Positions 43,443 through 52,392 are shown, counted from the stretch's first letter. The stretch is DNA of 64,000 bases from Bradyrhizobium sp. Ghvi (GCF_900115265.1 NZ_FOVU01000009.1:175397-239396); one strand, 5' to 3'. The notes: generated from the letters alone by a model not told the origin. Numbers and translations are program-made.

Positions 43443-44372
43443 ATGCTGAAACAGCTTTTTGCGCCGCAACTCGTCATTCTGTATGTGCTTGCGGCATCGA
43501 CCATCTATGTTCATTTCCGGGGCAAGCAGCGGTTGCGCTTCGCGCGCCAGCTCGGAGACCACTCGACCTATCTCGCACCTTACAACGTGCTGATGTATGC
43601 GGGCTCGGCCGTGCCGAACAAGCCCGTGATCTCGGTCGAGCAGTTTCCGGAGTTGAAGCCGCTCAGCGAGAACTGGGAGACGATCCGCGACGAGGCCGTC
43701 CGCCTGTTCGATGAAGGCTTTATCCGCGCGGCGGCCAAAAACAACGATTGGGGGTTCTATTCGTTCTTCAAGAGCGGCTGGAAGCGCTTTTACCTGAAAT
43801 GGTACGACGACTTCCTGCCCTCGGCGAACACGTTGTGCCCGAAGACGGTAGAGCTACTCAAATCAATCCCGAGCGTGCATGGCGCGATGTTCGCAATGCT
43901 GCCGCCCGGCGGCAAGCTCGGCGCGCACCGCGATCCCTTCGCCGGCTCGCTGCGCTATCACCTCGGCCTGGTTACGCCGAACTCGAACAAGTGCCGCATC
44001 CTCGTTGACGGGGTCGAATGCGTCTGGCGTGACGGCGAAGCTTTCATGTTCGACGAGACGTTCATTCACAGCGCGGAGAATGCGACCGACGTCAATCGGA
44101 TCATCCTGTTCTGCGACGTCGAGCGCCCGATGAAGTTCGGCTTCATGACCGCGATCAACCGCTGGGTCAGCCATCACATTGTCAAGGCATCCGCAACTCA
44201 GAACGTCGAGGGTGAGAATGTAGGCGTGCTCAACAAGGTGTTCGGCAAGCTCTACGAGATCCATCTCGGCAGCCGCAAGATCAAGGAGTGGAACCGCAAC
44301 GTCTACTACACGCTGAAATACTCGCTGACGGCGCTGGTTCTCGGATTGATCGTGTTTTCAGCGCTGAAGTGA
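43443..44372 (+). CDS. LpxO-like aspartyl/asparaginyl beta-hydroxylase family protein
   Basis: Membrane-anchored Fe(II)/2-oxoglutarate oxygenase of 309 residues. It has an N-terminal anchor (about 8-24) and a C-terminal hydrophobic helix (YSLTALVLGLIVFSAL). The catalytic region has the HxD motif H162-R-D164 (GAHRDPF), distal His209 (FIHSAEN) and Arg219. LpxO hydroxylates the secondary acyl chain of lipid A at the inner membrane, and this protein has its length and topology. Lipid A modification is therefore likely, in keeping with the LPS genes to the right, but the substrate is inferred. Confidence 0.82.
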   Translation: MLKQLFAPQLVILYVLAASTIYVHFRGKQRLRFARQLGDHSTYLAPYNVLMYAGSAVPNKPVISVEQFPELKPLSENWETIRDEAVRLFDEGFIRAAAKNNDWGFYSFFKSGWKRFYLKWYDDFLPSANTLCPKTVELLKSIPSVHGAMFAMLPPGGKLGAHRDPFAGSLRYHLGLVTPNSNKCRILVDGVECVWRDGEAFMFDETFIHSAENATDVNRIILFCDVERPMKFGFMTAINRWVSHHIVKASATQNVEGENVGVLNKVFGKLYEIHLGSRKIKEWNRNVYYTLKYSLTALVLGLIVFSALK

Positions 44373-44405
44373 TCGGCGTAGTTGGAACGTATCTGGAGTA
44401 GGGGA

Positions 44406-44864
44406 ATGACCTCGTTGCCGGCCGCTGACAGCGAGACGGATCAATCCCTCCGTCAGTGGCTCGAGACCTTCGCCGGCTACGTGCGCGAGGTCGATTACGC
44501 CTCGGCGAGGCCGCTCTTTCATCCCGACGTGCTCGCCTTCGGCACGCACAACGACGTCATACCCGGCCTCGACCAATGGGTCTCGACGCAATGGAACAAC
44601 GTCTGGCCGAAGACGACCGACTTCCGCTTTGTCCTTGAGCAGGCTTCGATCCTGGCCTCGTCCGACGGCACGATGGCGACCGTGATCGCGCCATGGACGA
44701 GCACGGGCTATCATCCCGATGGCAGCGCGTTCTCACGGCCGGGCCGTGCGACCATGGTGTTTGCCAGGAGTGCCGATGGCTGGCTGTGCGTGCATTCGCA
44801 CATGTCACTCAATCGCGGTGTGCCGCAGGCGTCTCACGCCAACCGGCCGGTCAAGGCGTGGTAG
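44406..44864 (+). CDS. SnoaL/NTF2-like fold protein
   Basis: Protein of 152 residues from the ATG at 44406 behind AGTAGGGG. It has the NTF2-like cone-fold pattern: an N-terminal helix ending in FAGYVREVDYASARPLFHPDV, then strands VLEQASILASSDGTMATVIAPWT and a final strand WLCVHSHMSLNRG. Such proteins are ketosteroid-isomerase-like enzymes or ligand-binding proteins; this type (DUF4440/SnoaL_3) has no set function. It lies 33 nt after the LpxO-like gene and may be co-transcribed. Confidence 0.72.
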   Translation: MTSLPAADSETDQSLRQWLETFAGYVREVDYASARPLFHPDVLAFGTHNDVIPGLDQWVSTQWNNVWPKTTDFRFVLEQASILASSDGTMATVIAPWTSTGYHPDGSAFSRPGRATMVFARSADGWLCVHSHMSLNRGVPQASHANRPVKAW

Positions 44865-44926
44865 GAATGCAGTCACAGGCGGTTTTGGCGACCGACTAAA
44901 GTTTTACCCCTTGTTCGGGTCCGGCT

Positions 44927-44951
44927 GGAACTCTTGGAACCCAACCTCGTT
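44927..44951 (+). promoter_or_regulatory. EcfG (general stress response) promoter
   Basis: GGAAC (44927-44931), exactly 16 bases, then CGTT (44948-44951): a full match to the EcfG consensus GGAAC-N16/17-CGTT of Rhizobiales. The start codon of the MHS transporter lies 62 nt downstream of the -10 element. Confidence 0.75.
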
Positions 44952-45013
44952 TGTTCCGCAACGAACAACCGATGAAAACCCGCGAGCGGGGGCCTGTCCG
45001 AGGGAGCATTCCC

Positions 45014-46354
45014 ATGGCAACACTTGGCCTCGACTCCACCCAACTCACTGTATCCGAGCATCAGCGACAGCTTCGTCGCGCCGTGATCGCCTCCACGATC
45101 GGGACCGCGATCGAATGGTATGACTTCTTTCTTTATAGCACCGTCACGGGCCTGGTGTTCGCAAAGCTGTTCTTTCCGAACTCCGATCCCTGGGTTGGCA
45201 CGCTGGAAGCATTTGCGATCTACGCGGTCGGCTTCGTCGCGCGCCCGATCGGCGCGGCGATCTTTGGTCACTATGGCGACCGCATCGGACGCAAATCCAC
45301 CTTGATCGCAACGCTGCTTTTGATGGGACTGGCGACCGCCGCGGTTGCCGTGGTGCCGACCTATGCCAGCATTGGCATCTGGGGCGCCGTGATCCTGACC
45401 GTGCTGCGATTCGTTCAGGGCGTCGGCGTCGGCGGCGAGTGGGGCGGCTCGGTGCTGATGTCGATGGAATGGGCCCGCAATGACCAATCCCGAGGATTGA
45501 TCGCGTCGTGGCCGCAATTCGGCGTGCCTTGCGGCCTGTTCCTCGCCAATCTCGCCGTGCTGGCGTTCAGCCAGATGGCGGGCGACCAGTTCCTGGCGTG
45601 GGGCTGGCGCATTCCGTTCGCGCTCAGCATCATCCTGGTCGCAGTCGGCCTTTATATCCGGCTCGGCATTCTTGAAACGCCGGTGTTCTCGAAGCTTGTG
45701 GCCGAGCGTCAAGTCGACCGCACGCCGATGCTGACCGTGATCCGGGACTATCCGAAGGAGATCCTGCTGTCCGCCTTCGCGCGCATGTCGGAGCAGGCAC
45801 CGTTCTACATCTTTACCGCCTTCGTCTTCTCTTATGGCATCGGTACCTTGCACGTTTCGCGCGACTTCCTGCTCACTGCGGTGCTGTCGGCCTCGGTGCT
45901 GTCGTTTGTCTCGATCCCGCTGTGCGGCCACATCTCAGACCGGATCGGCCGCAAGAACATGTACATGCTCGGCGCTGCGGCGACGGGCATTTTCGGCTTC
46001 ATCTATTTCGCGATGCTCAATACGGGATCGCTGGCCATCATCTTCGTGGCCATCATCCTGTCCCTGATCCCGCACGACATGCAGTATGGGCCGCAAGCCG
46101 CCTTGATCGCCGAGAGCTTTACCGGCCGCTTGCGCTATAGCGGCTCCTCGCTCGGATATCAGCTCGCATCGGTGATTGCCGGCGGTCCGGCGCCGCTGAT
46201 CGCTACTTGGCTGTTCGGCACATTCCATTCTGCGACCGCCATTGCGGTCTACATCGCGATTTGCGCAGTCATGACGCTGGTCGCCACCGCGATGATGACC
46301 GACTACACCGGCAAGGACATCAACGCGGTGGGCGCGCACGAGCGGCGAGTGTGA
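45014..46354 (+). CDS. MHS-family MFS transporter
   Basis: Metabolite:H+ symporter of 446 residues with 12 helices, from the ATG at 45014. It has the MHS N-terminal signature GTAIEWYDFFLYSTVTGLVF and the MFS loop motif GDRIGRKSTL (also SDRIGRKNMYML in the second half). ShiA, KgtP and ProP are relatives that take up shikimate, 2-oxoglutarate or osmoprotectants. An EcfG-type promoter upstream suggests stress induction, which would suit a compatible-solute carrier, but the substrate is unknown. Confidence 0.9.
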   Translation: MATLGLDSTQLTVSEHQRQLRRAVIASTIGTAIEWYDFFLYSTVTGLVFAKLFFPNSDPWVGTLEAFAIYAVGFVARPIGAAIFGHYGDRIGRKSTLIATLLLMGLATAAVAVVPTYASIGIWGAVILTVLRFVQGVGVGGEWGGSVLMSMEWARNDQSRGLIASWPQFGVPCGLFLANLAVLAFSQMAGDQFLAWGWRIPFALSIILVAVGLYIRLGILETPVFSKLVAERQVDRTPMLTVIRDYPKEILLSAFARMSEQAPFYIFTAFVFSYGIGTLHVSRDFLLTAVLSASVLSFVSIPLCGHISDRIGRKNMYMLGAAATGIFGFIYFAMLNTGSLAIIFVAIILSLIPHDMQYGPQAALIAESFTGRLRYSGSSLGYQLASVIAGGPAPLIATWLFGTFHSATAIAVYIAICAVMTLVATAMMTDYTGKDINAVGAHERRV

Positions 46355-46360
46355 GGGTGC

Positions 46361-46394
46361 AAAAAAGCCCCGGACGCGTACCCGGGGCCTTTTG
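46361..46394. terminator. Two-way Rho-independent terminator
   Basis: GCCCCGG (46367-46373) pairs with CCGGGGC (46382-46388), flanked by a run of six A on the left and CTTTT on the right. It serves the transporter (plus) and the FAH-family gene (minus), whose stops face each other. Confidence 0.88.
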
Positions 46395-46417
46395 CTTTCT
46401 GTGACTGGAGCTCAGCC

Positions 46418-47119
46418 TTACTCCGGCTGGCCGATCGACACCTTCAATGTGCCGACCCCGTCGACGCCGCATTCGAGCTTGTCGCCCACCTGAAGCTGCG
46501 ACACGCCGGCCGGCGTGCCGGTCATGATGATGTCGCCGGCGGCAAGCTTCACTTGCTGCGAGAGCTGCCAGATGATTTCCGGCACGTTCCAGATCAGCTC
46601 GGTGAGGTCACCCTTCTGCGCTTCCTTGCCGTTGACCGTCAGCCAGATCTTGCCCTTGGCGGGATGACCGATCTTCGAGGCCGGCTGAATCGCGGAGCAG
46701 GGGGCGGAACCGTCGAACGACTTGCCGATCTCCCACGGGCGCTCCTTCTTGCGCGAGGCGATCTGGAGATCGCGGCGGGTGAGGTCGATGCCGACGGCAT
46801 AGCCGTAGACGTGGTCGAGCGCCTTGTCGGCGGGAATGTTGAGCCCGCCGCTCTTCATCGCGACGATCAGTTCGACCTCGTGATGCAGATCCTTGGTCAG
46901 CGGCGGATAGGGAATGGTGGCGCCATCGGGCACCAGCATGTCGGCATGCTTGGCGAAGAAGAACGGCGGAGCGCGCTCGTCGTTGCCCATCTCGCGGATG
47001 TGCTCGAGATAGTTGCGGCCGACGCACCAGATGCGGCGCACGGGATAGCGGCCGCTCTCGCCGACAACGGGAAGCGAAGCCTGGGGCGGAAGCGGGATGA
47101 CGTAGGAGGCGGCGTTCAT
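46418..47119 (-). CDS. Fumarylacetoacetate hydrolase (FAH) family protein
   Basis: Protein of 233 residues with the FAH catalytic fold. The motif RRIWCVGRNYLEHIREMGN starts the domain, and metal ligands are in DLHHEVELIVAMKSG (two Glu) and GYAVGIDLTRRDLQ (Asp). The C-terminal GDIIMTGTPAGVSQLQVGD is characteristic. Small members are hydrolases or decarboxylases of acylpyruvates and oxaloacetate, used in aromatic degradation. The substrate is not evident here. It is followed on the same strand by no further gene before the terminator. Confidence 0.9.
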   Translation of the reverse strand: MNAASYVIPLPPQASLPVVGESGRYPVRRIWCVGRNYLEHIREMGNDERAPPFFFAKHADMLVPDGATIPYPPLTKDLHHEVELIVAMKSGGLNIPADKALDHVYGYAVGIDLTRRDLQIASRKKERPWEIGKSFDGSAPCSAIQPASKIGHPAKGKIWLTVNGKEAQKGDLTELIWNVPEIIWQLSQQVKLAAGDIIMTGTPAGVSQLQVGDKLECGVDGVGTLKVSIGQPE

Positions 47120-47155
47120 GGAGCGATCTCGCTGCTCTTGGTGGGTGAGGGAACT

Positions 47156-48958
47156 CTATGCGGTTGCGCTGATCGGCGCCAGAGCGCCGGCGTCGTGATG
47201 CTGCAGGCGGAAGAAGGAGGCGTAGCGGCCGCCGCGACGGAGCAATTCCTCGTGCCGGCCCCGCTCGACGATCTCGCCGCCCTCGACGACGAGGATCGCA
47301 TCCGCATGCATGATGGTGTGCAGACGATGCGCGATCACGATCGTGGTGCGATTCTGGCAGAGATGCTCGATCGCCTCCTGCACCTGCCGCTCGGACTCCG
47401 AATCGAGCGCCGCGGTGGCTTCGTCCAAGAGGATGATCGGTGCGTTCTTGATCAGCGCGCGCGCTACGGCGATGCGCTGGCGCTGACCGCCCGAGAGTTG
47501 CGTGCCGTGCTCGCCGACCGGCGTGTCGTAGCCGAGCGGGAAGCCCATGATGAAATCATGCGCGCAGGCCGCCTTTGCGGCCTCGATGATCTCGCTCTCG
47601 CTGGCGCCCGGCTTTCCGAAGGCGATGTTGTTGCGGATGGTGTCGCGGAACAGATAAACGTCCTGGCCGACATAGGCGGTTTGCGCGCGCAGCGACTTGC
47701 GGGAGACCGCGCCGATCGACTGGCCGTCGATCACGATATCGCCTTGCGTCACCTCGTAGAAGCGCAGCAGCAGCGCCAGCACGGTGGACTTACCGCCGCC
47801 GGAGGGGCCGACCAGCGCGGTGACCTTGCCGGGCTCGGCAACGAAGCTCATGCAGTTGAGCACGGTCTCGTTGGCGCGGTAGGCGAAGCTGACGTCACGC
47901 AGCTCGATCCGCGCGTCGGAAAGTTTCAGCGCCGGCTTGTCATCGTCGGATTGCTCGCTCGCCGGGCTGTCGACGACCTCGAGCAGCATGCGCGCGCCGA
48001 CCAGCTGGCTGTTGAGATCGATGTTGAGCCGCGCCAGCCGCTTGGCCGGCTCGGTCGCCATCAGGAACGCGGTCATGAACGAGAAGAACGCGCCTGGCGT
48101 GGCGTTGAGCGCGACCACCGCGTAACCGCCGTACATCAGGCAGCCGGCGACCGCGAAGCCGCCGAGCATTTCCATCAGCGGATTGGAGCGGTTGGCGACG
48201 CGGGCCATTTTGTTGGCATTGCGCTCGACGATGGCGATGTTCTCGTCGATGCGGCTCTGCATGGTGTCTTCGAGCGTGAACGCCTTGACCGTGCGGATGC
48301 CTTGCAGCGATTCCTGCATCGTCTCCATGATGTCCGCGGTGCCGGTGAACTGGTTGTAGGCGAGCCCCTTGATGCGCTTGACCAGTTTGCGCAGCACCAG
48401 CATCGCTGGCGGCACCGCGACGAGGCCGATGAACGACATCAACGGGTCTTGCCACACCATCACACCGACCATGGCGAGCAGCATCAAGAGGTCACGCCCG
48501 ATGGCGTTGACCAGCATGTTGAGCACGTCGGTGATCGATTTGGCGCCGGCCGTGAGCCGCGCCAGGAATTCGGACGAATGCCGCTCCGAGAAGAAGCCGA
48601 CGCTTTCGCGCATCAGCTTGGCGAACAGCTGGCGCTGGTTGGTGGCGAGGATGGCATTACTGATCTTGGTCAGGATCACCATGTGGCCGTAGGTCGCCAC
48701 GCCCTTGATGAAGAGCAGCACCACCGTGACGCCTGAGAACATCGCGATGCCCGGGATGTTCTTGTCGACATAGGCCTGGTTGATGACCTGGCCGAGCACG
48801 TAGGTCGCGCCCGCGGTGGCGCCCGCGGCAGCCGCCATCAGCGCAAAGGCAACGAGGTAGCGCCGCCAGTAGACGACCCCCTGTTCCATGACCAGGCGGC
48901 GAATCAGGATCGCGGCCGCATAGGGATCGTCGGTGATTTTCTTCGGAAACTGGGCCAT
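47156..48958 (-). CDS. MsbA-like ABC exporter (half-transporter)
   Basis: Half-transporter of 600 residues from the ATG at 48958. The N-terminal six-helix exporter domain (about 30-320) joins an ATPase with Walker A GPSGGGKST, Q-loop AYVGQDVYLF, signature LSGGQRQRIAVARAL, Walker B IILLDEATAALD and H-loop VIAHRLHTI. MsbA flips lipid A-core across the inner membrane; lipid-flipping and drug-export homologues look alike, but the position next to galE and core genes favours lipid or LPS export. It forms a homodimer in related proteins. Confidence 0.87.
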   Translation of the reverse strand: MAQFPKKITDDPYAAAILIRRLVMEQGVVYWRRYLVAFALMAAAAGATAGATYVLGQVINQAYVDKNIPGIAMFSGVTVVLLFIKGVATYGHMVILTKISNAILATNQRQLFAKLMRESVGFFSERHSSEFLARLTAGAKSITDVLNMLVNAIGRDLLMLLAMVGVMVWQDPLMSFIGLVAVPPAMLVLRKLVKRIKGLAYNQFTGTADIMETMQESLQGIRTVKAFTLEDTMQSRIDENIAIVERNANKMARVANRSNPLMEMLGGFAVAGCLMYGGYAVVALNATPGAFFSFMTAFLMATEPAKRLARLNIDLNSQLVGARMLLEVVDSPASEQSDDDKPALKLSDARIELRDVSFAYRANETVLNCMSFVAEPGKVTALVGPSGGGKSTVLALLLRFYEVTQGDIVIDGQSIGAVSRKSLRAQTAYVGQDVYLFRDTIRNNIAFGKPGASESEIIEAAKAACAHDFIMGFPLGYDTPVGEHGTQLSGGQRQRIAVARALIKNAPIILLDEATAALDSESERQVQEAIEHLCQNRTTIVIAHRLHTIMHADAILVVEGGEIVERGRHEELLRRGGRYASFFRLQHHDAGALAPISATA

Positions 48959-49042
48959 CCGGTGTCCATTGACGGCGCAGGGACAAGCCTGCCCGCGCGT
49001 CAGGGATCGATGGGCCTCTGTGCCCGCTAAAGCTCCGCTTTT

Positions 49043-49062
49043 CAAGCCCAATTAAGGGCTTG
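49043..49062. other. Hairpin between galE and the ABC exporter
   Basis: CAAGCCC-AATTAA-GGGCTTG is a perfect 7-bp stem located 15 nt beyond the galE stop on the minus strand. There is no T-run in the direction of galE transcription, so it is a weak terminator at best. Confidence 0.35.
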
Positions 49063-49076
49063 CGCCGGAAGCGATT

Positions 49077-50090
49077 TTAGGCCGAGACGGCGTGGCGGAG
49101 CTCGCCGTGACGCTCGCGGAACAGCTTGTCCTCCCAAGCCAGCGCATGCGCCGCGATGGTCTCGAGGTCCTCGTATTGCGGCCTCCAGCCGAGCAGTCCG
49201 CGGATGCGGCTGGTGTCCGCGACCATGGTCATGATGTCGCCGGGCCGGCGCGCGGCATATTGCACAGCGAAGCTGCGGCCCGACACCCGACGTACCGCGT
49301 CGATGGTTTCAAGCACCGAATAGCCGCGGCCATAGCCGCAATTCAGTGTGGTCGAGGCGCCGCCATTGCGCAGATAAGCCAGCGCCGAGCGATGGGCCTG
49401 CGAGAGGTCCGTGACATGGATGAAGTCACGAATGCAGCTTCCGTCCGGGGTCGGATAGTCGGTGCCGAACACGTCGATCTTGGCGCGCTGGCCGGTCGCG
49501 GCTTCCACCGCGATCTTGAGCAGATGGGTGGCACCGACGGTGGCAAGCCCGATGCGCGCCTGCGGATCCGCGCCGGCGACGTTGAAATAGCGCAGCGTCA
49601 CGTACTGCATGCCGTAGGCGGTGGCGACGTCCTGCAGCATGATCTCGGTCATCAGCTTCGACGACCCGTAGGGCGACAGCGGCCGCGTCGGCGCGTGCTC
49701 GGGCACCGGCACCTGGTCCGGATTGCCGTAGACGGCGGCGGTCGAGGAGAAGATGAAGCGGCTGATGCCGCGCTTGACCGCGACGTTCAGCAGGTTGCGT
49801 GCAGTCGTGAAATTGTTGCGATAATAGCCGAGCGGATCGCGCATCGAATCCGGCACCACGACGGAGCCGGCGAAATGGATGATGCTCTCGATATTGTGCT
49901 GGGCGATCACGCCCTCGAGCAACTTCTCGTCGCCGGCATCGCCGATGAACAGCGGCACGCCCTCGGGCAGATAGGCGGAGAAACCGGTGGAGAGATCGTC
50001 GATCACGACGACGTCCTCGCCGGCTTCTGCCAGCGCCAGGACCGTGTGACTTCCGATATAGCCGGCGCCGCCGGTGACTAGCACAGTCAT
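49077..50090 (-). CDS. galE: UDP-glucose 4-epimerase
   Basis: Short-chain dehydrogenase of 337 residues interconverting UDP-glucose and UDP-galactose. NAD loop TGGAGYIGSH (7-16), the Ser in SSTAAVYGNPD, the Tyr/Lys pair in YGSSKLMTE, and RYFNVAGADP are all in place. It provides galactose for LPS or exopolysaccharide. It is divergent from the glycosyltransferase at 50216 and upstream of the exporter gene on the same strand. Confidence 0.95.
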   Translation of the reverse strand: MTVLVTGGAGYIGSHTVLALAEAGEDVVVIDDLSTGFSAYLPEGVPLFIGDAGDEKLLEGVIAQHNIESIIHFAGSVVVPDSMRDPLGYYRNNFTTARNLLNVAVKRGISRFIFSSTAAVYGNPDQVPVPEHAPTRPLSPYGSSKLMTEIMLQDVATAYGMQYVTLRYFNVAGADPQARIGLATVGATHLLKIAVEAATGQRAKIDVFGTDYPTPDGSCIRDFIHVTDLSQAHRSALAYLRNGGASTTLNCGYGRGYSVLETIDAVRRVSGRSFAVQYAARRPGDIMTMVADTSRIRGLLGWRPQYEDLETIAAHALAWEDKLFRERHGELRHAVSA

Positions 50091-50215
50091 GATCTCACCC
50101 GTCTTCGATCAACGCGGATGCTAGCGTCTGCGTAGTGAAGAGGGGGTATCGGCAGCCCTGAACTGGTCACTATGCTTAATGTTGCGTATAGGGGACGCAC
50201 CAAACGGAGCATGAC

Positions 50216-51253
50216 GTGGCAAATTCCGCGGGCGATCTGCAAGTGATCGTGCCAAATCTGCACAGGCGCTATTCCGGGGTCACCGCGACCAACCGGATGG
50301 TGGCGCCGCGGCTGGCAAAGCTGTACCGCGCCGGCTGGTTCGGCTCGGACGCACCGGAGGGGATTGTGCGGCTGGGTATCGCCGATGTCCTGAAGCTATG
50401 GCGCCGCAACCGGCCCTTGATCTGGCATGCGCGCCGCAACAACGAGATGATCGCAGGCGTCTTGCTGCGCGCCCTCGGCTGGCCGCTCAAGCTGGTGTTC
50501 ACCTCGGCGGCGCAGCGGCATCACAGCTGGATCACCCGCTGGCTGATCCGGCAGATGGATGCGATCATCGCAACGTCCGACATCTCGGCCTCGTTCCTGA
50601 AGGTGAAGGCGACGGTGATCCCGCACGGCGTCGACACCGACGTCTATGCGCCGCCGGTCGATCGCGCCGCGGCGTTCGCGGAAAGCGGCTTGCCGGGCCG
50701 TTACGCCATCGGCTGCTTCGGCCGCGTGCGGGCGCAGAAGGGCACCGATGTGTTCGTCGATGCGATGTGCCTGGTGCTGCCGCGCTATCCTGACTTCACC
50801 GCCGTGATCGTCGGGCAGGTCACGGCCGAGCAGACGCCTTTCGCGAATGAGCTCAAGAAACGCATCGAGGCAGCTGGCCTGCAATCGCGCATCGTCATCA
50901 CCGGCGAGCTGCCGATCGAACAGGTGCAGCGCTGGTATCAGCGGCTGACGATCTACGCCTTCACCTCGCGCAATGAAGGCTTTGGCCTGACGCTGATTGA
51001 AGCGATGGCCGCCGGCAGCGCGCTGGTCGCTGCCCGCGCCGGAGCTGCCGAGCTCGTGGTCGAGGATGGTGTGAGCGGCGTGCTGATCCCGGCGGGCGAT
51101 GCCGATGCCTTGGCTACAGCACTCGAGCCGCTGATGCGCGACGTGGCTGCGGCGACCGCGATGGGTGAGCGGGGACGAGCGCGAGTGCTGGCGAAGTTCA
51201 GCCTCGATGCTGAAGCAGCGCGGATCGGCAAGGTCTATCGGCCGCTGCTCTGA
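50216..51253 (+). CDS. GT4 glycosyltransferase (LPS core type, LpcC-like)
   Basis: Protein of 345 residues from a GTG at 50216 with GGAG upstream. The GT4 C-terminal signature is clear: GRVRAQKGTDVFVDAM, then the E-x7-E donor motif in SRNEGFGLTLIEAMAAGSALVAARAG. The N-terminus IVPNLHRRYSGVTATN and the stretch VIPHGVDTDVY match rhizobial LpcC-type core mannosyl/glucosyl transferases. Surrounding heptose and core genes support a role in LPS core assembly on the cytoplasmic face. Confidence 0.88.
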   Translation: MANSAGDLQVIVPNLHRRYSGVTATNRMVAPRLAKLYRAGWFGSDAPEGIVRLGIADVLKLWRRNRPLIWHARRNNEMIAGVLLRALGWPLKLVFTSAAQRHHSWITRWLIRQMDAIIATSDISASFLKVKATVIPHGVDTDVYAPPVDRAAAFAESGLPGRYAIGCFGRVRAQKGTDVFVDAMCLVLPRYPDFTAVIVGQVTAEQTPFANELKKRIEAAGLQSRIVITGELPIEQVQRWYQRLTIYAFTSRNEGFGLTLIEAMAAGSALVAARAGAAELVVEDGVSGVLIPAGDADALATALEPLMRDVAAATAMGERGRARVLAKFSLDAEAARIGKVYRPLL

Positions 51254-51377
51254 ATGGCCGACGTTTCGGCGCCGCCGGCCAGAATCTCGAAAACAACCCC
51301 ATGCACAGTAGGCCGGGCCAGACAAATCAAAGGCTTGCAAAGCCGGCATGACGGCGATGCGGATTTTACGAAATTCG

Positions 51378-51587
51378 TTAGGCAAGTCCGGTCGAGGAAA
51401 GAAGGAGGAAGAACTCGGTCAGTGTGAGCCCTTCGATCGAACTCTCGACCCGAAGCGTGGCTGAGCTTTCGGAGACTTCCTTGACGAAACAGGGCCGGCG
51501 CCAGGTGCCGTCGATCGCCATCATCTGCGCCGGCAGCGGCCGCTCGAAGACGACCCGCTGGGTCTCGCGCTCCTTCTCTGTCGGCAC
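51378..51587 (-). CDS. PilZ-like domain protein, apparently cut short at its 3' end
   Basis: Protein of 69 residues: RETQRVVFERPLPAQMMAID, GTWRRPCFVKEVSESSATLRV, then LTEFFLLLSSTGLA. In related rhizobial PilZ-type proteins the domain continues past STGLA with a YRRCEL-like strand and about 25 more residues. Here a stop comes at once. The PilZ fold therefore lacks its last strands and probably cannot bind c-di-GMP normally. It may be a pseudogene. Confidence 0.6.
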   Translation of the reverse strand: MPTEKERETQRVVFERPLPAQMMAIDGTWRRPCFVKEVSESSATLRVESSIEGLTLTEFFLLLSSTGLA

Positions 51588-51590
51588 GTC

Positions 51591-51767
51591 TTAGCGATTC
51601 GCCTGCGGCTGAAAACGCGCGCCTACGGTTCCTGCAGAATGAGGTGGGTCGAGCCTGCGCTCATAGGTGGCGGCAAGATCTAGCAGGCGCTTCCTGGTGA
51701 ACGGGTCCGCCTTCGCCGCGAGATCGCGGATGTCTTGAGCGCGTCCCCTGATGAAGTTCTCATCCAT
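51591..51767 (-). CDS. Small hypothetical protein (58 residues)
   Basis: From the ATG at 51767, with AGAGGGAAA as ribosome site. It encodes a charged helical segment (ENFIRGRAQDIRDLAAKAD then PFTRKRLLDLAATYERRLD) and a short basic tail. Similar short proteins with an ADPFTRKRLLDLA-like core seem common in Bradyrhizobium; no function is known to me. It is followed 3 nt later by the truncated PilZ-like gene on the same strand. Confidence 0.65.
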   Translation of the reverse strand: MDENFIRGRAQDIRDLAAKADPFTRKRLLDLAATYERRLDPPHSAGTVGARFQPQANR

Positions 51768-51861
51768 TGGCTGTTTCCCTCTGAAAGAAAGGATGCCTGG
51801 TCTTCCCGACGGTGTAAGCAACATATGTTAGATCGAAGGAAACTTGCCGATCGCGAGCCCG

Positions 51862-52392
51862 CTACGCGCGCCTGATCTGCGCCAGCACCTCCGTCACGAA
51901 CGCGTCGAGATCGCCGCCCGGGAAGAGGAAGCCCGGCAGTCCGAGCGCCTTGCCGGCCTCGATGTCGCGGGACTGATCTCCGATCACGAAGCTGCCGTCG
52001 AGCTGCACGGGCCAGTGCTGGACGAGGTCGCGCAACATGCCCGGCGCGGGCTTGCGCCAATCATGCTCCCCGATATAGCCGGCGACGGTTCCTTGCGGAT
52101 GATGCGGACAGAAGCGGATGTCGTCGATCCGCGCGCCGTCGCGCGCGAGCTCGTTGCGCATCCAGCCGTGCAGATTGTTCACGTCGTCCTCGGTGAAGAG
52201 GCCACGCGCGACGCCGGACTGGTTGGTGAAGACGAACACCCAGTAACCTGCCTCGTTGAGACGGCGAACGGCCTTGGCGACGTTGGGCATCCAGCGGATG
52301 CGGTCTCGCGTGCCGATATAGGCATCGTCATGGTTGATGACACCGTCGCGATCGAGGAAGGCGGCGGGCTTGGCAGGGTGGGTGTCAGACAT
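51862..52392 (-). CDS. gmhB: D-glycero-beta-D-manno-heptose 1,7-bisphosphate 7-phosphatase
   Basis: HAD phosphatase of 176 residues. Motif I FLDRDGVINHD holds the nucleophile and acid Asp pair (14 and 16), motif II is VFTNQSGVARG, and motif III/IV is KPAPGML...FVIGDQSRDIEAG. The zinc-binding loop is partial: CPHHP is present (Cys-x-His-x). It dephosphorylates heptose bisphosphate on the way to ADP-heptose. Start overlaps the waaF stop by 8 nt; hldE and hldD lie divergently nearby, giving a near-complete heptose set. Confidence 0.93.
   Translation of the reverse strand: MSDTHPAKPAAFLDRDGVINHDDAYIGTRDRIRWMPNVAKAVRRLNEAGYWVFVFTNQSGVARGLFTEDDVNNLHGWMRNELARDGARIDDIRFCPHHPQGTVAGYIGEHDWRKPAPGMLRDLVQHWPVQLDGSFVIGDQSRDIEAGKALGLPGFLFPGGDLDAFVTEVLAQIRRA

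Noticed and set aside
46553..48736. 727-codon open frame on the plus strand
   Set aside because: It is antisense to the FAH-family gene and the ABC exporter, both with full motif sets. Its product is a His/Asp/Arg-rich sequence without domain features, as expected for the shadow of high-GC genes.
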